A stretch of DNA of 64,000 nt from Nymphaea colorata (lineage: Eukaryota > Streptophyta > Magnoliopsida > Nymphaeales > Nymphaeaceae), in NCBI RefSeq assembly GCF_008831285.2, contig NC_045149.1, positions 13,106,629 through 13,170,628 of the forward strand, written 5' to 3'. Below the pieces are notes generated by a model. That model worked only from the letters and a program-made list of their open reading frames with translations. It did no database searches and was not told the origin of the DNA. Positions within the stretch are counted from its first letter, which is position 1; each line of letters starts with the position of its first letter. Below are positions 11,863 through 23,008 of the stretch, one piece after another. The position numbers and the translations under genes were made by a program.

Positions 11863-11941
11863 TCATTGTTAGCTATGGCCTTACGTAAAATATTTACCGT
11901 CCTAATTTGTATTTTTTTTTCTTTTTGAGTATCTTGTAAGC

Positions 11942-11947
11942 AATAAA
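11942..11947 (+). terminator. Poly(A) signal of PAR1
   Basis: AATAAA lies 80 bases after the PAR1 stop codon, in AT-rich sequence. This is the best candidate for the near-upstream element. Confidence 0.5.
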
Positions 11948-11962
11948 TTGGCCTGCTGGAAT

Positions 11963-14476
11963 GCATATTTAAGCGTCAATATTCTTTCTTTCTGTTCAGC
12001 CTTATAATATTACGGATGTAAGAAAACTGTATGTGTTGCATTAATTACATTATAACATCTGTTTGTAATATAAGATAAGCGTACACTCTCGATACTTTTA
12101 TATCCTATTAGCGTAGTTAACCCGAAAATTAACGAAAATTGATTTAAACATTTATTGGCATGCTTAAAATTACATAAATGCTTATACAAAAGTGTAAAGC
12201 CTTCTAGCTCATGAACGAGGGTTTCCTCTTCCTCCAAGGGACATGGCTATTCCAACACAAAGCAGATAATATGTTCGATCATATATCATGGGTCCCCTTG
12301 ACCGAAGCTGTCTTTCTTGGCTGCACAAAATCAGATTCTAACTAAACTTCCAATATGTATGTTCATGTTATTTTTTATATGTGTTTCAATTTCTTGAATT
12401 CCCAAGCTTCTCGACCAAGGAAAAAAAGAATCCTGTGAACGATATTGATAGAACATAGTTCTGCTTGTAAACTAATCAGCTAATTCTTTTGATTCACAAC
12501 AGAAAGCTAATCCTCCCTTCCTAAAATAAAGTTAGAAAGTTACCAATTTCCTTGTTGTTTGATCATGTGCCAAATATTTGGTTCGTCAATCACGTGAATG
12601 GACTTTGTAATGTCTCCCAGCAACCACTACCTCAGATACATAAGGATGGGCTGACCAGCCAAGCCTCTCAGAAAGAGAACAGTGTCCGCCAGCTGAAAAC
12701 CTGGAAGATTGTTCAAGTAAATGAGGATAGTCTCCAACATCTACGAAACTACAAAAGAGTATAATAGTGCACCACTTCTGCTCGAGTCTTGTGTGCTTAG
12801 TAATGATGGGATGTTTATTTCAGGTTTTGGCTACAGAGGCACTCTTCCCAGGAAATTGATAACCTTCCAACTCATGCAAGAGGCCATAATCAAGTAGACT
12901 TCCAAGATGTCAACCATAGTCAACAAATAAACATATCAAGCTAAGTCACCTGGGCACCGTTATGGGTTTGGGTATGGCAATGAGGGTACGGGCACGGCAA
13001 TTTTAGAAAACATAGAAAACATGGATACAAGAGAGTTTGTGTGTGTGTGTATATATATATAAACAAAACTTTGACAAACTTAGAATTTTCTTGTGTTAAT
13101 TTGTAAGTTCTAAATATTTAAGTTGTGTTTTTGTAATGAGTAATTTTTTTGTAATATGGATAAACTTAGTGGGCCTAATAGAAAGTTTCAAAAGCTAAAC
13201 AAAAGAGAAAGAAAGGGGCACTGCAGTCCTGCAAGAGGTATGGTGTCTCTCTAACTTTCCCTTCAAGAAAGGGGCAGAGCAGTCCTGCAAGAGGTATGGT
13301 GTCTCTTCCTCTCTAACTCTCCCTCTCCTCCCCACCCCTTCTTCTTCCTCTCTTACCTTTCATGAAAACCCACCATCTGATTTTTTTATTTTAAACTTTA
13401 ACCAAAAAAGGTATGTCGGGGATGTGTCCCCATACCCACCTTGCTGCACCGGCTTACCAACACGGGTACGGGGACATTTCCCCTATGACCTATATTTCAA
13501 GGCATATTACATTTCTTCTACAAGCAAAACTGTGGTTTCATCTCCTTTGGTAAACTTAATGACCACCTAAAAGAACATAATATATTCCTAGTTTATCATC
13601 TAACGAATAATCAGTGTCTCATGCAACTGCATGGACAACATACCAGAATCCAAGGGATTTCAGCCACCAAATTCATTCAAAAAAAGAAACCAGTTATAGC
13701 CAAAATATGTATAGGAATCACCAACTTTCCTAAAAAAAACTGAAGCCTATGATTTCTAGAACATCTATGTCACTGAACAATCAAAATGAAGATTGAGAAA
13801 TAAGTGACGTCGAACCATGTGATCTCTGAAAATAACCTTTTTAAGTACAAAGACAGCAATTCACAACAACGTTCTGTTTTTTTGAGTAACAATACAAATG
13901 TCCATGAAAACCCAGTTAATATATGGTCTTGAAACTCAAACTAACATGATTGTAAGATTGATGACGAGGAATTGCCTAATTCATTTCTACAACAAGCTGA
14001 TTCAGAAGCTTGAGCCCAATAGAAAGCTATCACACTACAACCTTTTGACCCTCAAATAATTTTTTTTTCTCTTAAACATAAAACATTGAGGTGCGAAGAC
14101 ACAACAATTCAAAAAAGAAGGAGCTATGTCATTCAAAACAATGTGGCAAACCTTCATTTATATAACAATTTCAATTCATACAAAATCACATCTGTGTATG
14201 ACAAAAATGTCTCAAACCATATTATTGATGACTAACAAAAACAATACATCAATAAAATCAAAATAAGACATGCCGACACTATAAAAGACCCAAAACCTCC
14301 TCAGTAAGATGTTAATGAAGTCATTTGATCAACTTGCTGACCCAGATCTACCAAAATCTGAAAAAGGAAGCAACTGAAGGCTTAGCCTTCAGTTGTATGG
14401 CAACAAGCCAGTAAATCCCCGAACCCTTTCGGTATGAGCTCAAATGAATCACAATTATAAAAACAAATCATCATCA
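11963..14476. other. AT-rich intergenic stretch
   Basis: No gene is recognised. 12955-13490 has GGGTACGGG/GTCCCC-type motifs at both ends, a pattern I associate with old plant transposons, and contains the duplication at 13211-13320. 13500-14476 is AT-rich with only short spurious frames. Confidence 0.5.
13211..13320 (+). repeat. Tandem duplication of about 50 bases
   Basis: GAAAGGGGCACTGCAGTCCT at 13211 recurs as GAAAGGGGCAGAGCAGTCCT at 13267. Both copies continue through GCAAGAGGTATGGTGTCTCT into a CT-rich stretch. Confidence 0.85.
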
Positions 14477-17000
14477 TGTTGTGACAGGGCATAGTCACAT
14501 GACTTGACAAGGGCTACTCAATGGCCACAATAACACAATTCTAACTCCCATGCAAGGCATGCATAAATATATCATTCTCATTCATTTCATTCATATACAT
14601 TTCATTCATATTCTTTTCATTTCATTAGCTTCAGCGAATTAACAGTTCCTGTGGGTGCAAACATAGACACGTGCACACCGTGGGCGGCCTACAGCCGGGA
14701 GACAACTCCCGTAGTGGCCCATAACAGTATGGATCCATTCCCACTGCAGCGGTAGAGCACTCATCCATGGATGTGTGAATTTCAAGGAGAGATACTCAGT
14801 CTTCCTTAGGACACCCAAGTTGGGAAAGCGGTAGCCCAACGCTCTAAGCACATCACACAACAGTACCTTAGGGCCTTGCACTGCCTGCACTCTGAACAGG
14901 CGAGACCAGTAGCGAAGGCGGGACAACTCCCAAATACATTGCCACAACCCACTGGTCTCTCATCTCTTATTCTTTCATTTTTATCATTATAATTACACAT
15001 TAACAAAAAGACTGACTAGCTCATGAGGTTGGTTCATTTCACGAGTGCACCCACACCTCCAATTGCCTCCATACGATAGCCACACATATCATTAATATTC
15101 TTAACTAGCCGTTATACAATACGGGTACAACTACCCTCCAATTTCATTCATTTGCATCATTGCCCAGGACAATACATATGCAACAAATCACAACATTCAC
15201 ATTCATAAACATTCACATCTTATCAAACACATCAATTACATCTTTCAAAACTTAGCCAAATCCCGGAGAGTAGTCTCGATCCGTGATTGACTCGTAACTG
15301 TCCTAGGCAATTATCATTTTAGGACGCTTCTTAATGTACAATTGGAGTCGAGGAGGCACTCGACTTGATACCCCACCTCATCTGTTCTAAGCAGTTATCA
15401 ATCTAGCATGCACATGCAATTGCGTAGAAATTTTTAAACAAAACTAATCACATAAGCATCAAACTCTCATGCATACATTCAATCGTTTTACAATCATTCA
15501 ATCATATCACAATCCTAGGATTCAACGATCCTAGGAACACACATTCACAAGTTGGCCCCAGGCAGGGATTTGCCTGGAACACCACCATACCTGTCGCGCG
15601 TCCACAAACACCCAAAACGCCTTGAGCTTCGAATCTGGTCGCTCAAGGTCTACTGGACGTGCCCGGTGCACCTGCAAACATACACAAGTGGTAAAATCTC
15701 TACTTGCTTAGTTTCACAATCCATACAAATATAAAACAAAATCATTGAGGCACATGTCATCGCCTCAAGGGGGTGTCGACCGGTAGTGTCGACCCACAAA
15801 GCCCTCCAATAGGCCTCTTCTCAGCCCTAGAAGTTAACACCAAATGGTTTAAACTTCACGCTTTCGATTTGAACCGATCACTAATCCATTTATCTCTTGC
15901 TTCTTTAGTTGAGGCGTCAACCTAACATACCTACAATTCCCCAACAACAACGTACGTGCACCTCGACAAAAACATAATTCACGAGTTCGCTACCACGGTT
16001 CTAAATTTTCTCCACACCACAATAATTTCTACAATGTTTCTCCAATTGCTTCAAAAAACAACTTATAATGCTAAAGAGATAAACATACATGTGGGCCCTT
16101 GTCTTACTCAATATAGTCATAATTTTTCCCCAAAATAACAGCATCGCTAATATGCATTTTAAATCATCAATTCTTAATTCTAGCATGCTCAAACAATAAT
16201 TATACGTGCTCGAATAAAAAATATACAACAATCTAAGCTCGATTAGGCCTTGCTCACCCTAATTTCAAAGTCTTAGTTGCTGCAGTCCTCTCGGCAGCCA
16301 CCTCACGATTTCGAGTGATCCCCCAAAGAACCAAAATTAACTGTCGTCGTCACCTTTCAAACCTTCAACTCGCTGGTATGAGGGGAAGTGATGTGTCCCC
16401 AAACTGCAATACAAACCAATAGCCCTAAAAATAGTGAGAAGGGGCGAAAAAGAATTCAAGAGGAGGGTCTGACCAAGAGGGTTTGGGCAGAGTAGAGAAC
16501 GTGCGGAAGAGAGTTGGCGGGAAGGAGAAGAAGAGAGAGAGAATGCAGAGAAAGAGAGAGACGGCCAGAGAGAGGGTGCTGACGGTGAGGGGAGAGTGCA
16601 GGCAGAGAGGGTGAAAGAGCATGAGAGTGGCGGAGGAGGGGAATACGACGGGAGAGAGAGGCGAGCAAAAGAAGGCGTTGGCAAAGAGAGACAGCCAGTA
16701 GAGAGAGGGGAAGGTGTGGTAAAATGGCAAGGGAGAAGAAGAAGAAAGAAGAGACAGAGGGAGAGACCGATGGCTCACCTGAGCGCCGCCGCCGCCGTCG
16801 TTCACTTCCGTCGCCGCTGCACCGACCTCCGTCTTCCTCTTCTCTGTGTTGGGCATTCACTTGCAGCAAGAGAGACAACGAAAAGGGAGACCGAGAGGAG
16901 GAAGACGAGGAAGAAGAGACGTCGGGTTCCTTGACGCAAGCGGGTTCGGGTTCGGCTCTGGACCCGATCCGGCCCTCCAGAAAATGTCGAAATTGTTACA
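14477..17000 (-). repeat. 3' LTR of a Ty3/gypsy element (Tekay/Del-like)
   Basis: On the minus strand the LTR begins TGTAACAATTTCGAC at 17000, directly after the purine tract AAGGAGGGTAGGA, itself just after a gypsy pol terminus with a chromodomain. About 2.5 kb is typical for Tekay/Del LTRs. The outer end is inferred at 14477 (minus-strand ...CACAACA); no second LTR is available to confirm it. The GA/CT-rich part at 16430-16930 gives several overlapping open frames on both strands; I treat these as low-complexity artefacts in the LTR, not genes. Confidence 0.7.
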
Positions 17001-17013
17001 TCCTACCCTCCTT
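17001..17013 (-). other. Polypurine tract of the gypsy remnant
   Basis: The minus strand reads AAGGAGGGTAGGA immediately before the LTR start TGTAACA. It primes plus-strand DNA synthesis in LTR retrotransposons. Confidence 0.75.
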
Positions 17014-17048
17014 AAATAAAATTTTGTCCTCGAAATTTAGATCATACC

Positions 17049-17285
17049 TCAATGTAAGAACAAATGTGGATACTTCTTTCGCATATCTTTCTCAAGTTCC
17101 CATGTGTTGTCCTTCAACCCATGCTGTTGCCACTCCACTTTCACTAAAGGAATCCTTTTCGTGCGAAGCACTTGTTCTCTTTGATCCACAATTCTAATAG
17201 GTTTTTTTCATTGTCAAATCATCTTGCACCTGAATACATTGAAAATCAATCACATGTGTAGGATCTGGTACTAATGACCTGATGT
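17049..17285 (-). pseudogene. C-terminal Pol remnant with chromodomain (Ty3/gypsy)
   Basis: The minus strand encodes VPDPTHVIDFQCIQVQDDLT, then, after a one-base shift near 17195, IRIVDQREQVLRTKRIPLVK, a W-x-x-HG block, TWELEKDMRKKYPHLF and a stop. This is the classic end of chromovirus polyprotein: the hinge after integrase followed by a chromodomain. Similarity stops abruptly near 17285, so the rest of the element is deleted or displaced. The frameshift and truncation make it non-functional. Confidence 0.85.
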
Positions 17286-18814
17286 TACCTGAAACCACAT
17301 ATGCATAAGCAACATAAACAATAAGTTTGCAAGATGGAGAAACTGTCATCCAACCACCAAATGAAGTCAGCATGTCGCACTGTAAAAAAGCATAGATGAG
17401 GCATGAATAAAATTCCATTATAAGAGGAAAAATGCATTAACATCCCTGCAGCTCCTATAGGCACATGCATTTGTTTGCCATTTGGTTTTTCACAAAGACC
17501 TACAGCGAAACTTAGAACAAGGTATCTATTGACAAACCAAGATGAGCCATAGCATATTTTATACAGACTTTCAAGTACTAGTGAACTTCTAGAACTACTT
17601 GCTTTTTTAATTTCATCAGCAGAATGATTACTTCTCAGAAACACAGCAAGGCTTTTCAAGCATATACTGACTATTTTAGATTTATCAGTTTCTCACATTC
17701 AAACTGAAGGAAACAGAAAAGTAAGACTCTAAGAAACTATAAAATATCTTCGTTAAGAAATTGCTCCAAAACCCTAGGCTAGCTAGACCTATTCCCTTTT
17801 ACTCAGCTAGCCTGACTGCCAAACCAACTGAGATGGCAAGGAACTGGATATAGACCACAAGGACAGACATAAAGTTTAAGTGCATACAAATTGGATGCTA
17901 TTTCTTTTTTACTTCCTTTTGAAGTTGTTCAAAGTGAACTAAAGTACAAAATGGCAAGATGATGATGAAACTAATGTACAAGAAAGGGATTAAAACTAAC
18001 TTAAATTGCTGACTCTTCCATTCCTCATGTACTGGCATAGCTTAAAACTAAGCACTGGAAATATGATAAAAAATATACGAAACCATTAACTATAATGGAT
18101 ATAAGGATATTATATTTATTGTATTATAACAATTCATATTATATATATAATTGTCCAACTTATATACGTATGTACTAATAATATATTACGTATATATTAT
18201 ATGCAATATAATATATGTTGCTGGAAGCAAGACGAGAGAGAGGAGAAGAGTTTGAAAGCGAGAGAGAGAGAGAAAGTTCTGTTCGTTGTTCTAATAGTCT
18301 GCCCTATTCTCACGTCAAATGAGAATTAAGGTAAGATAACAAATGACAACACTAGTCCACTACTAAAACATTTATTTGTAAAGAGTTGTTCCTAAAACTC
18401 TTAAATATTCAAAAAACCACCTAACACAAATATTATTCAACAATATATATACAATATATATTAACATATATAACAGAAATGTAATACTTGTACGATAACA
18501 GATATATACGCAGCATGCATGTCAAGAACGGTTCTGTCCATCACGGTGGATAAAAAACCTCCCAACTCCGAAGCACAGCCTCCCCCACAGTCTCGGCCCA
18601 GGGGGGTGGTCTCTTGCTACTTTATTATTTGTTTGCACAAGGATGATGTAGATTTAAGAAAAAAGAAACAATATCCTTCATTGTATTTTAGATTGGTTAT
18701 GTTAGTCATTTTAGCTAAGGCCGACTGTGTTTTTCCTTCGGTTAAGTGTGTTTTGTGTATTCTTTGCATCAGATTTGATTATTTCTGGGTTTTTACCTCT
18801 TCACTTTTAAATCC
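17286..18814. other. Intergenic stretch with an exon-like open frame
   Basis: On the minus strand 17440-17680 has an unbroken frame of normal amino-acid composition (KSLAVFLRSNHSADEIKKAS and onward). Another short segment, 17290-17380, is framed by TTTACAG and CAG/GTAACA splice-like signals. I do not recognise the protein. It could be exons of a displaced host gene. The remainder (17700-18814) is AT-rich without a gene. Confidence 0.35.
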
Positions 18815-20746
18815 TTAAGGCCGTTTGATGGCCTGGAAATATATTTCTGAAAATATAGGAAATGGAAAAATGAAATGGAAAAAATCTTTCCAATTCCAAT
18901 TTTGGTGTGTGTGTGATGACTCAGAAATATATTTCCAATTCTATATTTCTGAGTTTGATGGTACAGAAATATATTTCCAGATTTCCAGAAAATTAATTCT
19001 TAGTTTGATGATAAGGAAACATTTGTCCAGATTTACAAAAATTAGATAAATAACCACACCAAATACATAAATAACCCTCCATTGCGAGTCTTTTTCCTGC
19101 AAGAATACAAATATCTGCAGTAAAGTTTGAAGAACATTTCAATGCATCAAGCTCTCCAGCTTTACAACATAAAGAAGGATAACATCAAAAGCAAATAAGT
19201 AGCATGATCCACGTCCAACATTGTGTGAATATACAAAGTCGCTTCTTGTAAACCTGAAAAAAATATGGACTTGTGATAAACAGTAATTACAGAACAAAAT
19301 CAGCCCTGATATGCAACCCAGTGGAAAAAGGAAGGCTACAGGGCTATGCTATTAAGTCGAAGAAACCAAAGCAGTACACCTCCCTCAGTATCATATCGCG
19401 TATTCAATAGTATCTCAAATACATTCAATGGAAATATGTTAATCTTGAAGGCAGTGGCTGAAGAATACGAGGGGAGCGACTGGAGTATCTGACAGAGTAC
19501 TTGCAATGGCGCTGTTGTTGATCATTGAAGCATTTAAATGGGAAGGAAAAAATGTCAACTTCCTCAGGATTTACAAACCCACATATATAACTCTACTCAG
19601 AGCCTTAGACCATGGGTTCAGGGCCATAACTGCCCAATTCATGCATGTGAGCTTTCTTCCCATCGTCTGTGGAAAAGAACATGCTTTAATCAGTTCCAAA
19701 TCCTTACGGAAAAAGAACAAGAGTTAAAAAGTTCCAACATATTCATAATAAATATTCACACCATAAACTGGACAATACTATCATCCACTCAAAAATGTTA
19801 AAAACTAGCATAAGCATGAGCTTCATATGGATAGTCAGCAAAGTTCAGCCAACAATTATCCAATTTAAGGAAACATAAAACAGATATTTGCTCAATTGGT
19901 GCTATTGTAGTTGCAGATGTAGTCGGTTTTGAATAATGGCAAAGACTGATCATGGACCTTTTATTATTACTAAAACCACCTATTCTCGAACATAGCCAGC
20001 CCAAACTTGAAGTCTTTCTTTTTTGTGTGAAAGAACTCAGTATTCAGTTGGGTGTCTTCTCAGCCGATTCTACCCATTTGTCAGCTTAACGACGGTTGGA
20101 TCTTGCTGCAGCTAGAAGCAGTAATATCAGCCATTTTGCAGCCACCTTGACCTGACAGGAAAAGGAGGAGACGATGGTTCCTATATTAACCAGTCATGCT
20201 TCAAACATATGCTGTATGTTTGAGTTATCTTAAATGCATGCTGGGATGCAATCAAACCTGTAGCAAGTAGAGGTTTTGGTTACTTGAATGTGAACAGTGC
20301 AGGTGCAATTTTTACCTTTTTGAGGAGATCTGATTTATTGTTTTTGGTCACTACTAGTGCAAAGTAAAACAGACAGTTTCTGCAGCATTTCTGCCTGAAG
20401 CAGAAAGCCAAGAAACAACAACTACCCAACTAGTGACAAAAGCATAATGGAAGATCTAAGAAAACCCCTGACAGGCATCGAAGGGGTTATAACAAGGTAT
20501 TCAAGAGATCATGAAAGAAACAGAACTCAGCACCAAGTGAAAAGATTGATGCCTAACAAAATGAAAAAGAAGTTTGACTGCATCATCTTATAGAAACAGG
20601 AATTGCAAAAAGAAATGATCATAAAATTAGAAGAGATACATGTACATGAAAAACAAAAACATTCAGAAATAGCCGTTACCTGACTAGACAGACGGGTGGC
20701 AGCCCCATAGCAGCATAAATCTCGGAGTATGATTACCACAAGATAG

Positions 20747-21256
20747 CTACTGCTGATCCAGTACTCGGTATCTCCTATATGAATCAATCAGACGTGGGTT
20801 ATATCCCTTCTGAAGCATTTCATCCATCCATACCTCAGCGTCCCTAAGCCTGCCATATCTCCGAAAACCATTTATTAGTATGTCGTACATCCACATGTTG
20901 GGAGGATGTCCGCTTTCCCTCATTCTGTTTACCCAATTACAGGCATCGTCAACCTTTCCCTCTCTACAAAGAGCACGCAGCAACATGTTGTACGTGATGG
21001 TTGTTGACAGGGAAAAGCTGTTCAATTAACTCTCCCAAATTCTCCGAAAGTATTGGTAACCCCTCCGTACCATCCCTAGTAGCAAATGCACTAAATAATC
21101 GACCATTTTCTTCCGCTCGACGGGACCCAGCGGCAGGAAGGGGGGAACGATCTTGGGGAGCGTGGCAGGTGATGTATGGAGATAGAACGGGGGAGGGAGA
21201 GAGGAAGGAGGAAGGCTTCCGGCCAGTAAGGGGTAGGAAGACGAGGAGGACTCCAT
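20747..21256 (-). pseudogene. Captured PPR (pentatricopeptide repeat) gene fragment
   Basis: Segment 20747-21017 encodes two tandem 35-residue PPR motifs: one from ITYNMLLRALCREGKVDDAC, the next from NMWMYDILINGFRRYGRLRD. It ends with a stop after RYRVLDQQ. It is preceded by an AG at 21018-21019. Upstream, 21026-21256 is a separate 76-residue frame starting MESSSSSYPLLAG, rich in Ser/Pro like an organelle-targeting leader, ending in a stop. PPR proteins bind organellar RNA and usually carry ten or more motifs, so this is only the end of a gene. Both lie inside element A, suggesting capture. Transcription is unknown. Confidence 0.75.
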
Positions 21257-21552
21257 GGCGGAGAGAGAAGGAGGAGGAGCTGCTCCACCTGGTTGAGCAG
21301 AGTAATACCAACATGCTTTGACGCGCAGGGTCATGGGCGGAATGGAGAAAAGGGTGACAGAGGAAGAGAGATTGAAAGAGAGAGAACGAGAAAAAAGAGA
21401 GAACAACCGGAAAGAGATAAACAGGAGAGAAATGGATGTACCTTTCACCGGCGGCCGGCGATGGATGCCCGACGCACCGAGAGTGGAAGAGAAGTCGTGG
21501 GAGAAATGAACCTCCTGCTTCACGGCGCGTGAGGACGCAGAGTATGCGTTGC

Positions 21553-21656
21553 GTGAGGACGAAGACGAAGAGGGCTGCGTGAGGACGAAGACGAAGAGGG
21601 CTGCGTGAGGACGAAGACGAAGAGGGCTGCGTGAGGACGAAGACGAAGAGGACTGC
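21553..21656 (+). repeat. Four tandem copies of a 26-base unit
   Basis: The unit GTGAGGACGAAGACGAAGAG plus GGCTGC is repeated four times nearly perfectly at the GC-rich right end of element A. On the minus strand it makes a repetitive peptide frame that I regard as an artefact. Confidence 0.92.
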
Positions 21657-21884
21657 GGCTGCGAGAGGCAACTGAGGGAAGAGGCGATACGCGCGACCGT
21701 GCCCTAACGGTCCGTAAAAAATTTCCCAAAAATTATTTCGGTCTCTCCAGGTGGAGATTTTTTTTCCCGAAAAAAAAATCTGGAATCGATCTCAACGGTC
21801 GATTATCTTTTTCCGCGTAAAAATTTTGAAAATTTGAATTTTTTTCTGGATGAACAGTATTTTTCCAGGCCATCAAACGGCCCC

Positions 21885-21887
21885 TTA
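21885..21887. other. TTA target site shared by elements A and B
   Basis: The right end of A (...CGGCCCC) and left end of B (GGGGCCG...) are separated by exactly TTA. The same trinucleotide flanks A's left end at 18815-18817 and B's right end at 25170-25172. Confidence 0.8.
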
Positions 21888-22378
21888 GGGGCCGTTTGAT
21901 GGCCTGAAAATGTGGAATTAGAAATATATTTCTAGAAATATATTTCTTGAAAAAAATGAATGGAAAAAATCTTTCCGATTCCAATTTTGGTGTTTGTGTG
22001 ATGACTAAGAAATATATTTCCAAAAATATATTTCTATGTTTGATGAAAAAGAATTATGTTTTCAGATTTCCAGAAAATTAATTCTTAGTTTGATAATAAA
22101 GAAACATTTTTCCAGATTTACAGAAATTATAGAGAACTGATCAGACATGACACGAGGCATATATTTTTGCTTTACAAATTTTTATTTATGGTGATCAGAT
22201 GTGCAATCGATGCGTCCTCTGTCAGGCCTTTGATGAGATTAGCAGCTTCATGTTTTAACATTGAATGAATGTCGTCGGCGCCCTTTCCCCCCAAGATTTG
22301 GCGTCAAGGAATCATGTGTTCCTATTAATTTTGAAGGGTAGATCAACAACAGCTCTTGGCCGCACCATTTGTCGTCAT

Positions 22379-22441
22379 GACAAGCTGGAAGTTCTTGACA
22401 GATGCAACTGTAACACGCCCATGGAAATTCAAACAGGTAAG
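22379..22441 (-). pseudogene. Captured Tubby-like protein exon fragment
   Basis: The minus strand encodes CLNFHGRVTVASVKNFQLV, a highly conserved block near the C-terminus of plant Tubby-like (TULP) proteins, in the beta-barrel domain that binds phosphoinositides. It begins just after a CCCCAG splice acceptor (22442-22443). The match fades after QLV, and a stop follows about a dozen codons later, so only about 20 recognisable residues remain. It is too short to function and lies inside element B. Confidence 0.72.
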
Positions 22442-22759
22442 CTGGGGAAGTCCAATAAGCAACCAATAAGAAGCAGGTCCAACTAATGCTGCAACATGTA
22501 CAGATTGCACAAAACTGCCATAGAACTTCACCACATGCAAAAAAGTGTCATGAAGAAAATTCGCCAACGAGAAAGTCACATCCTAATGCAGGGGGGAGCT
22601 CTATACCAACATTATAGTATTATATTTTGAGATGATGCATGAAATATATGCTGTTATGTACCTTGATTTTACAATATCTATATATGAAAAAAGAACCAAA
22701 TGATAGATTACAACTCTTTTTTTGTTTCAGAAATCCCAGTTTGTAGGACCATTTGTTCT

Positions 22760-23008
22760 TGTAGAAATACGAACAAGAAGAAGACGAAGAGAAACAATGA
22801 TCACGATGTAACATGGAAAACCCTCAACACGAGGGAGAAAAAACCACAAATGAGGAGGAGTTGGTGCCCACTAGCAGCCAAACTCTCTCTCTCTTAAGAT
22901 TATCATTAACATTTAAGGATTAGGGTTACATGACTTAAGTAGAGCCCAAAACGGGCTACAAGGCGGGTCGGGTATGGATCCGGACCCGAAACACACAATC
23001 TATCAACA
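22760..23008 (-). repeat. 3' LTR of copia-2
   Basis: On the minus strand it begins TGTTGATAGATTGTG after the purine tract and ends GTTCGTATTTCTACA. The ends resemble those of the copia-3 LTR. Confidence 0.85.

Larger units (their letters stand above)
18818..21884. mobile_element. PIF/Harbinger-like non-autonomous element A, carrying a PPR gene fragment
   Basis: Ends: AGGCCGTTTGATGGCCTGG at the left; the right end on the minus strand reads GGGGCCGTTTGATGGCCTGG. Both are flanked by TTA (18815-18817 and 21885-21887), the target preference of PIF/Harbinger elements. The left 230 bases are clearly related to the left end of element B (21888-22140), and the right ends are related too (CCCTAACGG followed by a GGTGGA..TTTTTCC hairpin). 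There is no transposase. The interior holds a PPR fragment on the minus strand, and a GC-rich, repeat-bearing region near the right end. The superfamily call rests on termini and TTA only. Confidence 0.75.

Noticed and set aside
16337-17197. Several overlapping open frames of 100-157 codons on both strands
   Set aside because: They lie in the GA/CT-rich part of a gypsy LTR; the products are Ser/Leu/Pro or Arg/Glu runs without domain signals.
20964-21729. Long minus-strand frames rich in Ser/Pro/Arg/Leu at the end of element A
   Set aside because: They run across the 26-base tandem array and GC-rich repeats. Only the PPR part and the 76-codon frame were kept.
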